Assembly (NCBI RefSeq): GCF_033763495.1
Contig: NZ_JANRKL010000209.1
Span: 1 to 64,000 of the forward strand
Origin: Haliscomenobacter sp033763495
GTDB lineage: Bacteria; Bacteroidota; Bacteroidia; Chitinophagales; Saprospiraceae
DNA length: 64,000 nt
Reading direction: 5' to 3'
The stretch's first letter is position 1. Every line of letters begins with the position of its first letter. Position numbers and translations under genes: made by a program. Under the pieces are notes generated by a model. The model saw only the letters and a list, made by a program, of their open reading frames with translations. It made no database searches and was not told the origin of the DNA. Positions 1-9,417 of this stretch are shown in pieces.

Positions 1-968
1 TCGGCCACGTTCGCGTCCTTGAGCCGCCCATAGATGTGTACCACGGACATTTCCTGCAAAGAGTATTGATCGAAATAACGGTAATCCGTTTTCCAGTAAG
101 TTCCTTCCTGGAAATTGGCGTTGGCTGCAATGGAGGAAGAATCCGTTTCGGGCGGATGTACCTCGATACTTTTAGCACCGGGGTATTCCGCCCGCATTTT
201 TAACCAAACCTTGTCCAAAGGCGACTGCGCATTGGGGAGGATCGCTGGATTTTTTGCCGAAACTGGATCTACATAAAGTAGGGATTTTTTGCCCCCCATC
301 GCCGTGTAATAGCCTTGTGCAAACCAGGTAAATCCCCATACCAGGCCCGTCACAGCAAAAACCAGGGCCAACAAACTCACATAAAACCCCGAAACATTGT
401 GCAGGTCGTAGTTTTTGCGCTTCCACTGGGTCGTTTTTTTCCAACGGTACCAAAAGCGTTGTTTGATGGCCGCTTTGTTGATCGGAAACCATAAAACCAG
501 GCCCGAAATGAGCATGACCAAAAAAATCAGCGTAAAGGAGGCCACCAAGGGTTGCCCTATGCGAGGTGGCAACCACAAGTAAAAATGGCCATCGAGGATG
601 AAGTGAAAAAAGCCCCATTCCATGTCCTTTACCTTTTGCACCTTGCCATCATAAGGATTGAGGTAAACGATGTAGTAATAAGTGGGCTCGTAATGGTAAA
701 AGATGGCTTCTGCGGCCTTGTTTTTGCCATTGTACTTGACGGCGTGGAGTTGCCGCTCGGGCAACTCCTTTTTGGCAATGGCCGCTAATTGAGAAGGAAG
801 TAGGAAGTTGGTTGCCGATGGGCTCACCCGTCGATAGGGTTCGCTGGCATTTTCAATTTCGTCTTTGAAAGCATACAAACAGCCCGTGATGGCCACGATA
901 AACACCACTAACCCGGACGTGAGTCCGAGCCAGAGGTGTACTTTCCCTATGATTTTTTTAAAAGTCAT
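1..968 (-). CDS. PepSY-associated TM helix protein (3' end outside window)
   Basis: The start codon is at 968 and the frame stays open to the window edge, giving about 322 residues without a stop. The protein begins MTFKKIIGKVHLWLGLTSG followed by a hydrophobic helix, the usual N-terminus of PepSY-associated membrane proteins. Two further hydrophobic stretches are visible (near SFTLIFLVMLISGLVLWF and GFYVSLLALVLAFTGLVWG). Members are inner-membrane proteins commonly encoded beside siderophore receptors and thought to help reduce or release iron. It starts 4 bases after the TonB receptor stop on the same strand, so the two almost certainly form an operon. The exact reaction is not known. Confidence 0.85.
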   Translation of the reverse strand, partial: MTFKKIIGKVHLWLGLTSGLVVFIVAITGCLYAFKDEIENASEPYRRVSPSATNFLLPSQLAAIAKKELPERQLHAVKYNGKNKAAEAIFYHYEPTYYYIVYLNPYDGKVQKVKDMEWGFFHFILDGHFYLWLPPRIGQPLVASFTLIFLVMLISGLVLWFPINKAAIKQRFWYRWKKTTQWKRKNYDLHNVSGFYVSLLALVFAVTGLVWGFTWFAQGYYTAMGGKKSLLYVDPVSAKNPAILPNAQSPLDKVWLKMRAEYPGAKSIEVHPPETDSSSIAANANFQEGTYWKTDYRYFDQYSLQEMSVVHIYGRLKDANVA

Positions 969-972
969 GGAA

Positions 973-3327
973 CTAGAATTTGTAGTTAAAGCTCAAGCGG
1001 GCATTGCGATAGGCTTCCGCCTGCCAGTAGTAAAATTTGCTCCAGGAGTAATAAGCACCAGACAACAGGTCGGCATTGAAGATGTTGTTGACATTCAAGG
1101 CTACCCCAAATTTGTCGAATTGGTAGGATAAGGCACCATCAAAACGGGTGTAATCAGGCATCGTCGGGTCCAGTGAGCGATCGTAAGCCCCATACCAGGC
1201 CGTGCGACCTGCTGCGTGTGAAGCCCCCAGAGATATGCCCAAACCTTTCACAGCACCACTTTGCACGCGATAAGTAAACCAGGCATTGGCGATGTGTTTG
1301 TCGGTACCGGGTAATTGTTTATCCACCTGATTGTTTTCGGTGTCTTTGGTCACGCGCCCATCGGTCAAGGCATAGTTCAAGGTTGCTTCCAGACCGGGCA
1401 ACAACTGGCCGCGTACGTCGAATTCCAGGCCTTGGGTTTGGGTTTGTCCCAATTGAATAGAGAAATATTGGTGGTCAGGATCGGGAGTCAGTACATTGTT
1501 TTTGGTGATGCGATAAGCCGCTACAGTAGCCGTCCAGCGGCCTTGCAACCATTCGCGCTTGAGGCCAATTTCCTGATTGTTGCCCGTGATCGGATCAAAT
1601 TTTTCGCCAGCAAAGGAGGCGCCAGCCTGAGGCACAAAAGCTTGATCGAACACTGCATAAACACTGGTATTTTTGTTCAAGGAATAGCTCAGACCCACTC
1701 TTGGGGTGAATTTTTCAGCCGCCACTTTGCCGGAATAAGGATCTTCGTCGCCTGTGGTTGTGAATCTTCCTGCCAAGGTCAGCCTCAACTTATCCTCAAG
1801 CAGGTGAATTTCGTCCTGGATGTACACGGCGGTGTAGAGGTTGTTGTAGTGAACCCCACGCTCCCGAATGCTCAGCGTACGATTGTAGGTCGGATAAGCA
1901 CTGGCAGGCACGGTGCCGTAAACCGGATTGTACACATTGAATCCAGCGGAACCGGTGATGGCACCGCCTTGAGCCCAGTCGTGGTAGTAGTCTTTGTCAC
2001 CCATGTCCAGGCCGGCCAAGATCCGGTGTTTGATGCTTCCAGTAGCCACATCGCCGTTTACAAAAAACTGGCCGACGCGGGTTTGACCCAAAATGTCCCA
2101 GTTGGAAGCGGCGCGTAGCAGGGTGTCTCCTTTGAAACCCGAGGGCCAAAGGCTGTAACCTTCCTGATTAAAATTCAGGTAGGCCAGCTGTCCGGTGAAT
2201 TTCCAGTTTTTGTTGATGCTGTGTGCAAAAGTCACAATAATCGATTGGTCCTTGATCTCTACTGGCTTCATGTTCGCTTCCAGAGATGTGAAATTGGCGG
2301 GCAGGTCACCCAGGGCTTTGGGCGAAAAGATGTAGTTCGAGCCAATTGGCGACATGTTCACCCCCTGGTAAGTGTATTCAGCCGTTAGGGAAGTATTGGG
2401 ATTGATTTGAAACTTCACAACTGGCGCAATGGATACCCGGTTGTTGTATTCAAAACTGCGCTGGGTGCCTTTGAGTTGGCCCATCAAGTTGAGGCGGTAT
2501 TGGACTTTGCCACTTTTGTCCAACAAGCCGTCGAAGTCCAAGGTGGTCCGGTAAGTGCCAAAGCTGCCTACGGTCATGCCCAATTCCGACTTGCGAATGC
2601 CCGTTGGTTTTTTGGTAACCAGATTGTAAAAACCACTGGGTTCGCCACTGGCCAGCATAAATCCAGCCGGACCTTTGACAAATTCGATGCGTTCTACCAT
2701 GCTCATGTCTTCGGTGAGTGGGCCCCAGGTTTCCTGCACGTTCATGCCGTTGCGAAAGGCGGCTATTCGTGCGCCACGCATCACAATGCGGGCGTAGGTT
2801 TCCCAGTGCTCTGAGCGGGTGGCACCACTCACGTTGCGGATTACCCCTTCCTGCATGTCAAAAATCTGCTGGTCTTGCAGGGTTTGACGCGTAATGACCT
2901 GAATGTTTTGTGGTACCTCAAGCAAGGGCGTTTTTAAGCGCAGGGAGATGGAAGGATAATCGGTGACGTATTTGCTGGGGTTGGCAGTGACCACTACCTC
3001 TTTAAGGTCTTCACTGTTGGTAGAAAGGGTAAAATCAAGATTGGTGGTTTGACCAGCTAGCACCTCCACTGTTTGGCTTTCGGTACTCAATCCTACAAAG
3101 CTGGCCTGGAGGGTATAAGTGCCAGGTTTTATGCCCTCGATGTGGTAGGCACCTGCTGCATCGGCAGTGGCACCTTTGCCCGTACCTTTTAGAATGATGT
3201 TGACAAATTCAGCGGCTTGACCATCGCTGGTGCTGACACGGCCTTGGATGTTTCCCGTTTGAGCGGCTATGCTGCAACTCAAACCAACCATTAGAACCAG
3301 AATAGGAAAAAAGTTAAAATTGCTCAT
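973..3327 (-). CDS. TonB-dependent siderophore receptor
   Basis: Outer-membrane receptor for energised import of a ferric siderophore. I place the start at 3327 (MSNFNFFPILVLMVGLSCS), which gives a clean signal peptide ending near AAQ and 784 residues; an in-frame ATG 33 codons upstream would bury that signal. Order: signal peptide, carboxypeptidase-like regulatory domain (GNIQGRVSTSDG... PGTYTLQASFVGL), plug domain (EVPQNIQVITRQTLQDQ, VEFVKGPAGF-type sequence RIEFVKGPAGFM), then a 22-strand-type barrel ending in the aromatic terminus LSFNYKF. Plug sequence matches the siderophore receptor subfamily; the ligand cannot be read from sequence. The PepSY gene follows 4 bases downstream. Confidence 0.93.
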   Translation of the reverse strand: MSNFNFFPILVLMVGLSCSIAAQTGNIQGRVSTSDGQAAEFVNIILKGTGKGATADAAGAYHIEGIKPGTYTLQASFVGLSTESQTVEVLAGQTTNLDFTLSTNSEDLKEVVVTANPSKYVTDYPSISLRLKTPLLEVPQNIQVITRQTLQDQQIFDMQEGVIRNVSGATRSEHWETYARIVMRGARIAAFRNGMNVQETWGPLTEDMSMVERIEFVKGPAGFMLASGEPSGFYNLVTKKPTGIRKSELGMTVGSFGTYRTTLDFDGLLDKSGKVQYRLNLMGQLKGTQRSFEYNNRVSIAPVVKFQINPNTSLTAEYTYQGVNMSPIGSNYIFSPKALGDLPANFTSLEANMKPVEIKDQSIIVTFAHSINKNWKFTGQLAYLNFNQEGYSLWPSGFKGDTLLRAASNWDILGQTRVGQFFVNGDVATGSIKHRILAGLDMGDKDYYHDWAQGGAITGSAGFNVYNPVYGTVPASAYPTYNRTLSIRERGVHYNNLYTAVYIQDEIHLLEDKLRLTLAGRFTTTGDEDPYSGKVAAEKFTPRVGLSYSLNKNTSVYAVFDQAFVPQAGASFAGEKFDPITGNNQEIGLKREWLQGRWTATVAAYRITKNNVLTPDPDHQYFSIQLGQTQTQGLEFDVRGQLLPGLEATLNYALTDGRVTKDTENNQVDKQLPGTDKHIANAWFTYRVQSGAVKGLGISLGASHAAGRTAWYGAYDRSLDPTMPDYTRFDGALSYQFDKFGVALNVNNIFNADLLSGAYYSWSKFYYWQAEAYRNARLSFNYKF

Positions 3328-3773
3328 GATCCAGAAGTTGCGGTAAAATTGAAGCGCTGGTAGATGCGGCTTCAGCTTTTGTTTATTAAGACTAATTCTA
3401 AACAATGTCGCAAAAATAAGGATCATATGATTTTTTGCAAGCGAGAGATCTGGAGAGGGGAAATGCGAGTGGTAGAATGCGGAATTCAGAATTCCGATTG
3501 TTAGGTATGGGATCAGAAAGAGTAGCTACCTAACTATTCAGCAATTTTTTATCCTTTTTTAAAAAATCGATCAAATAAATAATTGACAATCAATAATTTT
3601 AACTACTAGATTCTATTTTACTCAAATCTTGTCTTGCTTAATACTGGGCCAAGTACACCACTCCCTAGCAAATATTTAGGTATACGCTCCACTACAAAAC
3701 CTACCTAACATTTACTCACAATTGGGTAGCACTTCAGCGTTTTCAGAACATAAATCTCAAGGTTTAAAAACCC

Positions 3774-3966
3774 AACCGCAGCAGCGGTTTAATCTTGAAT
3801 AGCCGCAGTCGTCTGCGGATTATAGCGGATACGCGGCGTTCACAACCACGGTAGTGGTTGAACATAATCCATTGAAAATTCAACCGCTGCCGCGGTTATG
3901 ATACATTGTTTTGTTCTTTTTACCGCAGACGACTGCCGCTATTCAAAATTCAATCGCTCCGCGATT
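3774..3966. repeat. cluster of short hairpins with a 24-bp inverted repeat
   Basis: Five clean small palindromes sit in under 200 bases: 3774-3789 (AACCGC/GCGGTT), 3803-3818 (CCGCAG/CTGCGG), 3843-3860 (CAACCAC/GTGGTTG), 3882-3897 (AACCGC/GCGGTT) and 3952-3966 (AATCGC/GCGATT), each with a 3-4 base loop. In addition 3795-3818 and 3923-3946 are inverted copies of each other (23 of 24 positions). The rest of the 700-base gap between the TonB receptor and the MFS gene (3328-4033) is AT-rich and shows no open reading frame I would call. Confidence 0.75.
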
Positions 3967-4033
3967 AGATTTTAGCCCGATTTTGGCTTTTCAAAAATTC
4001 ACGATGACTTATGTTTTGGGTGCCCTTCCTGCC

Positions 4034-5239
4034 TCACTCTGTATAATTCAAATCCTTATCAAAGGTCTCCTCCAAATTCCCTAAGCCCCAGAATGCCACC
4101 ACAATCGCAATCACCCCACCCACCATGGCGGCATTGGCCGCGCCAATACTCGGGCTCAGTATTCCAAATAAGGTAGCCTGCGGAATCACCGTAGCTCGAA
4201 TCAAATTCAAGGCCGAAGTCGTCACTGTAGCACGAATGTTGGTCCCAAACTGCTCGGCGGCCAGGGTAAGCAGAACAATCGTATACCCCGCACTAAAGCC
4301 AACAAAAAGAAAAATGCTGTAATACAAAGTCAAGGAATAACGGCCAAAGAGAAAAAAAGCTACCATCCCTAATCCGTACATGCTGAGATAAGCACGGATG
4401 GCCTTTTTGCGGCTTTTTAAATACTGGCTAACAAAACCACCCGTTAAATCCCCAAAAGTAAAACCGATAAAAAAGAAGGTAAACACTACCGATACGGAGG
4501 GCAATGGATCCATCCCCCAGGCTTTACCAATCTCTGGGGTAAAGGTCATTACTACCCCATTCATAAACCAACAGGGGAAACCCATGATACAAATGCTAAT
4601 GTATCTTCGGATGTAGTCGCGGTTTTTGAATAAGAGCCGCAAGTCGCCCTTTAGCGTCGTTTTTTCTTTCATCTGATTAAAAAGCCCCGATTCGAGTACA
4701 CCCAAACGCAGAATCAACAGCACAAAACCCATCGCGCCGCCCAACTGGTAGGTGAATTGCCAAGAGTACCTGCCCCCCACATATGCCCCCACGATCGCGC
4801 CCAACATGCCACAACCCGCGATGATGGCCGGACCAATGCCCCGGTATTTTTGGGGCATTTGTTCGGTAACCAGGGTAATCGCAGCTCCCAATTCGCCAGC
4901 CAAACCCAGGCCAGCCAAGAAGCGCAGCAAAAGGTAGGTTTCAAAATTAGCCGCATAAGCATTCGCAAAAGTGGCCGTGGAGTACAGAATAATCGAGCCA
5001 AACAACACCGAAAGTCGCCCGAATTTATCCCCAATGATGCCCCACACAAAGCCGCCGATCAACATGCCCACCATTTGAATATTGATCAGGGAAACCCCTT
5101 TGGAAAGCAGCTCCGCTTCAGGTACACCCATCGCCAGGAGGCTTTTGGCACGTACGATGCTAAGAATAATGATGTCGTATAAATCAACAAAAAAGCCCAA
5201 CGCCGAAGCAATAATGGCCAGCCAGATATGTCTTTTCAT
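4034..5239 (-). CDS. MFS transporter
   Basis: A 401-residue major facilitator of the inner membrane with about 12 hydrophobic segments. The loop 2-3 signature is GDKFGR (residues 70-75) and helix 4 carries LLRFLAGLGLAGELG, a pattern shared with the metabolite:H+ symporter branch (sugar-phosphate, aromatic acid and osmolyte carriers). It lies 25 bases downstream of two tandem esterases and an SDR, all on the minus strand, which suggests it imports or exports the product or substrate of those enzymes. The substrate is not predictable from sequence. Confidence 0.88.
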   Translation of the reverse strand: MKRHIWLAIIASALGFFVDLYDIIILSIVRAKSLLAMGVPEAELLSKGVSLINIQMVGMLIGGFVWGIIGDKFGRLSVLFGSIILYSTATFANAYAANFETYLLLRFLAGLGLAGELGAAITLVTEQMPQKYRGIGPAIIAGCGMLGAIVGAYVGGRYSWQFTYQLGGAMGFVLLILRLGVLESGLFNQMKEKTTLKGDLRLLFKNRDYIRRYISICIMGFPCWFMNGVVMTFTPEIGKAWGMDPLPSVSVVFTFFFIGFTFGDLTGGFVSQYLKSRKKAIRAYLSMYGLGMVAFFLFGRYSLTLYYSIFLFVGFSAGYTIVLLTLAAEQFGTNIRATVTTSALNLIRATVIPQATLFGILSPSIGAANAAMVGGVIAIVVAFWGLGNLEETFDKDLNYTE

Positions 5240-5264
5240 CTTTTATGATTTGTTCTGCCAGGTA

Positions 5265-6155
5265 CTAATTTACCGTCGACCCGTTCTTTCTCAAAACATT
5301 GTGAAAAAAGAAAACATGGTAAGGCAAGGAATTTTGCCAATATTCCCAGGTGTGTTCGCCAGGTCTTTCGGTGTAATCGTGCGGCACCTGGTTATACAGC
5401 AGGCGTTGGTGTAGCTCCCGGTTTACATCAATCAAAAAGTCATCCACCCCACAATCAATTACAATGGCCAGTGCATTTTTTTTGATGGCCTCCACCATGT
5501 TTACTACGGAGTGTTTGGCCACGATTTCACTGTTGGGATCGGAAGTACCCAGGAGTTTTTGAAAGCGGTCTCGCAAAGATTGGAAATAGGATTCACTAAT
5601 GCGGTATTTGCTCCAGTTCATGTCCATGGCACCACTCATCGTTCCGGCTGCGCAAAAAAGTTCAGGGTGGCGGATCGAAAGATACATTGCGCCGTGTCCA
5701 CCCATGGAAAGCCCGGAGATCACCCGGCCATTTTTATTGGCTACGGTCTGATAGGTGGCATCCACTTTAGGAATCACTTCCTTGATGATATGGGTTTCAA
5801 ATTTGCTTTCGGGGTTCACAGGACTGTCCAGGTACCAACTGTAGATTTCTCCCTCGGGCATTACGATGATCAGGTTGTACTGGTCTGCCAGGTTTTTTAC
5901 CAGCATTTTATCCGGGGTTGAAGTCAGCCAGTTGCGAAAATGTGCACTGGCACCGTGCAACAAATACATGACCGGATAAGCTGCTTTGTTTTTACCGTTG
6001 ACATAAGAATCTGGCAACACCACTGCTGCTTTGTAGGATTTATTCATGGATGCGCTGGGTACTTCCAAGGTATCTACTTTGGCAGCAAAGGTGGAAAATA
6101 CAGATAGACTTAAGATCAGCAAAAGGGCAAAACGATATTTTTTTGAGCACAACAT
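5265..6155 (-). CDS. secreted alpha/beta-hydrolase esterase (copy 1)
   Basis: Putative esterase of the esterase-D/feruloyl-esterase-like PF00756 type, 296 residues from MLCSKKYRF. I chose 6155 over an in-frame ATG eight codons upstream because the paralogue next door begins at the equivalent residue. A signal peptide (about residues 1-25) predicts periplasmic or secreted location. The nucleophile elbow is GLSMGGHG (Ser about 150), oxyanion region YLLHGAS, acid candidate in IDCGVDDFL, catalytic His in ERPGEHTWEYW. It is a close tandem duplicate of the gene at 6261-7145. The natural ester is unknown. Confidence 0.88.
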   Translation of the reverse strand: MLCSKKYRFALLLILSLSVFSTFAAKVDTLEVPSASMNKSYKAAVVLPDSYVNGKNKAAYPVMYLLHGASAHFRNWLTSTPDKMLVKNLADQYNLIIVMPEGEIYSWYLDSPVNPESKFETHIIKEVIPKVDATYQTVANKNGRVISGLSMGGHGAMYLSIRHPELFCAAGTMSGAMDMNWSKYRISESYFQSLRDRFQKLLGTSDPNSEIVAKHSVVNMVEAIKKNALAIVIDCGVDDFLIDVNRELHQRLLYNQVPHDYTERPGEHTWEYWQNSLPYHVFFFHNVLRKNGSTVN

Positions 6156-6260
6156 AATGGTGAAAATTTGATTAAACATGCGCTAAGCCAATGCAACAGT
6201 AGCCGGCCAGGTTTCTTTTTAAATTGTTTTTGAACTTGAGTCACCGCTCCAAGTCGGCTT

Positions 6261-7145
6261 TTAATTCACCGTTACTCCGTGGCCTTTTAAAATCTTGTGG
6301 AAGAACAAGAGGTGATACGGTAAAGCATTCTCCCAATACCCCCAAGTATGTCCACCAGGTCTTTCGATGTAGTCATGCGGTACGTTGTTGTACACCAAGC
6401 GTTGGTGCAGTTCCCGATTGATGTCAACCAAAAAATCGTCTACCCCACAGTCAATCATGATGGGCAAAGCATTCTTTTTAATGGTTTCGACCATATTGAC
6501 AATGGAGTTTTTAAAATAAACATCATTCGTGGGGTCATCGCTGCCCATTAATTGCTGGAAGCCATTTTTAAGGGACTTGGCGAAATCTTCATTGATCTTA
6601 AATTTGGTCCAGTTCATGTCCAAGGCGCCACTCATGGAGCCTGCTGCACAGAATAAATCAGGATGTCGGGTAGAAAGGTACATGGCTCCATGCCCACCCA
6701 TGGAGAGGCCAGTGATTACGCGGCCTTTATTGCTGCGTACCGTACGGTAAGTGCCATCAATTTTGGGAATGACTTCCTTGATGATGTGGGTTTCAAATTT
6801 GCTATTTGGATTAGCAGGGCTATCCAGGTACCAAGCAAAGGTTTCACCTTCGGGCATCACGATGATCAGGTTGTATTGATCAGCCAGGTTTTTGACCAGC
6901 ATTTTATCGGGGGTGGAAGTCAGCCAGTCCCGGAAATGGCCGCCCCCGCCGTGCAGCAGGTACAATACAGGATAAGTGGCTTTACTGGTGGCATATGAAT
7001 TAGGCACCACCACTGCAGCCTTGTAGGTTTTGTTCATGGACGCGCTGAACACTTCCAAGCTGTCGACTTTGGCGGCGTGACTCCAAAAGCAGGAAAGACA
7101 AAGAGTGACCAATAGTGTAAAACGGCAGTTTTTTGAGTACAACAT
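6261..7145 (-). CDS. secreted alpha/beta-hydrolase esterase (copy 2)
   Basis: 294 residues, colinear with the neighbouring esterase over the whole length, with long identical blocks such as STPDKMLVKNLADQYNLIIV. Signal peptide about residues 1-25; HGGGGHF in the oxyanion region (the paralogue has HGASAHF), GLSMGGHG with Ser about 148, acid candidate in IDCGVDDFLVD, His in ERPGGHTWGYW. The oxyanion-loop difference and scattered changes in the cap suggest the two copies may prefer different substrates. It lies 105 bases upstream of copy 1 and 37 bases downstream of the SDR in a presumed four-gene operon. Confidence 0.88.
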   Translation of the reverse strand: MLYSKNCRFTLLVTLCLSCFWSHAAKVDSLEVFSASMNKTYKAAVVVPNSYATSKATYPVLYLLHGGGGHFRDWLTSTPDKMLVKNLADQYNLIIVMPEGETFAWYLDSPANPNSKFETHIIKEVIPKIDGTYRTVRSNKGRVITGLSMGGHGAMYLSTRHPDLFCAAGSMSGALDMNWTKFKINEDFAKSLKNGFQQLMGSDDPTNDVYFKNSIVNMVETIKKNALPIMIDCGVDDFLVDINRELHQRLVYNNVPHDYIERPGGHTWGYWENALPYHLLFFHKILKGHGVTVN

Positions 7146-7182
7146 GGTTGTAAGATTTTGATTAAAACGATCTAAAAATATA

Positions 7183-7956
7183 CTACCCCCGCAAACTTAG
7201 CAAACCCACCCCCGCCGCATCAAAACCGCCATCCACAGCCAGGATTTGCCCATTGATGTAAGCGGCAGCAGGGCTGCACAAGAAATAAACCGCATCGGCA
7301 ATTTCTGTAGTAGTGCCATACCGCGCGAGTGGAATGGCGTCGCTGTAAGAGGTTCGGATATCGGCACTATGCACGAGCTTGGCCATTTCGGTTTCTACCG
7401 GTCCAGGGGCTATGGCGTTGGCGCGCACCCCTTTGTTGCCGTACTCCACCGCCTGCTGTTTGGTCAGGTGCATGATTGCTGCCTTGCTGGTGCCGTAGGC
7501 AATGCGCAGGGTACTGGCGCGCACCCCGGAAATACTGGCGATGTTGACAATGCTTCCTTTTGCTTCCAACAAACCGGGTAGCGCAGCCTGAGTGCACAAA
7601 AAAGTACCGTTCAGATTGGTAGACATCACCGCACTCCAATCTTCAAAAGTCACTTGTTCAGCAGGTTTAAAAATGGCGATTCCGGCATTGTTGACCAGGG
7701 CGTGAATGGAGGGGAATTGGGTCAGAATTTTCTGAAAAGTAGTTTGTACTTGCGCTGGATCAGAGACGTCACAGAGGACAAAGGAATAATTTCCGTTTCC
7801 TTTCAGTTGTTTTTCGCATTGTTGCAAGCCAGTTTCATCATTGTCCAAAATGATGACATGGTAGTTTTCTGCCTGAAAACGATGAGCAATGGCCAAGCCA
7901 ATACCGCGGGCGGCACCAGTTACGACCGCTACCTGAGCAGAAGGAGTTGTGGACAT
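7183..7956 (-). CDS. short-chain dehydrogenase/reductase
   Basis: Classical 257-residue SDR. Cofactor-binding TGAARGIG at residues 13-20, an acidic residue after beta-2 (IILDNDE) that favours NAD(H), NNAG structural motif, catalytic Ser in NIASISG and the YGTSK Tyr/Lys pair, then APGPVETEM. The C-terminus is the usual NGQILAVDGGF. It is the first gene of a minus-strand run with two secreted esterases and an MFS carrier, so it probably oxidises or reduces a small alcohol or sugar derived from the esterase substrate; that link is inference. Confidence 0.9.
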   Translation of the reverse strand: MSTTPSAQVAVVTGAARGIGLAIAHRFQAENYHVIILDNDETGLQQCEKQLKGNGNYSFVLCDVSDPAQVQTTFQKILTQFPSIHALVNNAGIAIFKPAEQVTFEDWSAVMSTNLNGTFLCTQAALPGLLEAKGSIVNIASISGVRASTLRIAYGTSKAAIMHLTKQQAVEYGNKGVRANAIAPGPVETEMAKLVHSADIRTSYSDAIPLARYGTTTEIADAVYFLCSPAAAYINGQILAVDGGFDAAGVGLLSLRG

Positions 7957-8085
7957 AAGGTTGAGGTGTGTTGCGATGGTGTAGTGAATGTTCTGGGGGC
8001 AAAATAGGAAGAAAAGGCCAAAATTTCACCCTCGTGCATTGACTCGCCTCAAACTCAATTGCTCAGCCTGGATGTTACTCAAAAC

Positions 8086-9414
8086 TCAATATTTGCCCTG
8101 GCTTTTTGCCCAATTGATGTATAGGCGTAAGTTTTCTTCCAACCGTTTTATTGCCGCTTCTTTGGTCATCATTTTAGCACGTTGCAATTCAGGAGAATCT
8201 TTAAATAGGGCTTCATTTTTCATCAGTTTCTCTTCTGTGTAATAATATTTGAAACGATCATCGTCAAAACTAATGGGTGCTACAAACAGTTCTTTTTCTT
8301 TTGCCCAATAATCCAGATTTTTGATTTCTGCCAAACTGAAACGGCTGTTTTGAAATTGGTTGAGAATGTCTAAAAGCACCTCTTTCCATTTGGGGTTATA
8401 TTTTTGAAAAAGTGCTTGCAAGGCAGTTTTTACTTTTGCATCTACCTCAAATGGGGCTTTTAATTCAGCCAGTCCATTAGCAACGTTGCTTGATTTTCCA
8501 GGATTTTGTGCCAACCAGCGCTCCTGTTCAGTGATGTATTGTTCCAATACTTTTTCATCTCCTTCTTGTTCCCGTGTAAATTCGTGCAATAAGCTGATGA
8601 AAAAATTCAAATCAAGGGCTTGTTGGAGAGCAAGCCAGTTTTCTTCCTGCAAAGCTTTTTCAATAGCTGGCTTTGTGTAAAACGTTTTTTCATTCTTTTT
8701 GAATCTATCTTTGATCAGCATTTTATAAAACAGCCACTCTCCCTCCTTTTGTTCTTTTGTTGACAGGGATGAAAAAGTTGTTTTTACAAAAAGCTTATAA
8801 AAATCGTTTTCCTCTTTGGTCCATAGGGCTTGTTTTTCTAAATCCAACCAGCCACGTAAGAAAAAATCTAGCTTGCCATGTGCAAATTGTTCCCACATCA
8901 GCTTCATCTTCGGGGCACTAATTGCTGGCTTTGGAATCTCCTTGTAAGCTTCATGAATAATTGAATTTCGATCCATATTGCTGAAATCCAAAATAGCAAA
9001 GCCGATCTTTTTATCTTCATCAAAAATACTAATTGGGAATTCCAGGCTAAAACCTGCCTCACTATACCTCCGTGGTACATTTTCTTTAACATTCAGCCCT
9101 TCATCTTTGGAAATACGCATAACAATTTCCCGAATTTCTTTATTGGACAAATTATCGGGTAATCCAGTGCCATAAATCGCGGGCATATATGGAAGCCCGG
9201 TTTGATCAAATGTAAAAGTATTGCCCACCTCCTGGGTCATCCCCTCGATGGAAGTAGCCCCAAAAATTCCCACAGCCATTGCCCATTCAAGCATGCGTTT
9301 TGAAAAAGGATAAGGCAAAGCTTTGGGATCATCCAAAGGGTTTGGATCGGTATACCTGGGGTATTTTGCCTTGTTGTACCGAAGTACGGGTTTGATTTCG
9401 AGTTGTTTTTTCAT
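8086..9414 (-). CDS. unrecognised protein paired with a radical SAM enzyme
   Basis: 442 residues, soluble, no signal peptide, and as far as I can read no cysteine at all. The N-terminal 150 residues look like a distinct domain (KYPRYTDPNPLDDP, EWAMAVGIFGATSIEG, FPISIFDEDKKIGFAILDFS); the rest is helical and rich in Lys, Glu, Trp and Phe. It starts 3 bases after the stop of the radical SAM/SPASM gene, so the two are co-transcribed. It could be the substrate, a recognition partner or a product-handling protein of that maturase. I do not recognise the family. Confidence 0.7.
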   Translation of the reverse strand: MKKQLEIKPVLRYNKAKYPRYTDPNPLDDPKALPYPFSKRMLEWAMAVGIFGATSIEGMTQEVGNTFTFDQTGLPYMPAIYGTGLPDNLSNKEIREIVMRISKDEGLNVKENVPRRYSEAGFSLEFPISIFDEDKKIGFAILDFSNMDRNSIIHEAYKEIPKPAISAPKMKLMWEQFAHGKLDFFLRGWLDLEKQALWTKEENDFYKLFVKTTFSSLSTKEQKEGEWLFYKMLIKDRFKKNEKTFYTKPAIEKALQEENWLALQQALDLNFFISLLHEFTREQEGDEKVLEQYITEQERWLAQNPGKSSNVANGLAELKAPFEVDAKVKTALQALFQKYNPKWKEVLLDILNQFQNSRFSLAEIKNLDYWAKEKELFVAPISFDDDRFKYYYTEEKLMKNEALFKDSPELQRAKMMTKEAAIKRLEENLRLYINWAKSQGKY

Positions 9415-9417
9415 GGT

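Noticed and set aside
1315..2118. Long plus-strand open frame within the TonB receptor gene
   Set aside because: It is antisense to a well-supported receptor gene and its translation shows no recognisable domain; the same applies to other antisense frames in GC-balanced genes.
3774..3966. Possible CRISPR array in the hairpin cluster
   Set aside because: The palindromes are not identical direct repeats, spacing is irregular and no cas gene is nearby.
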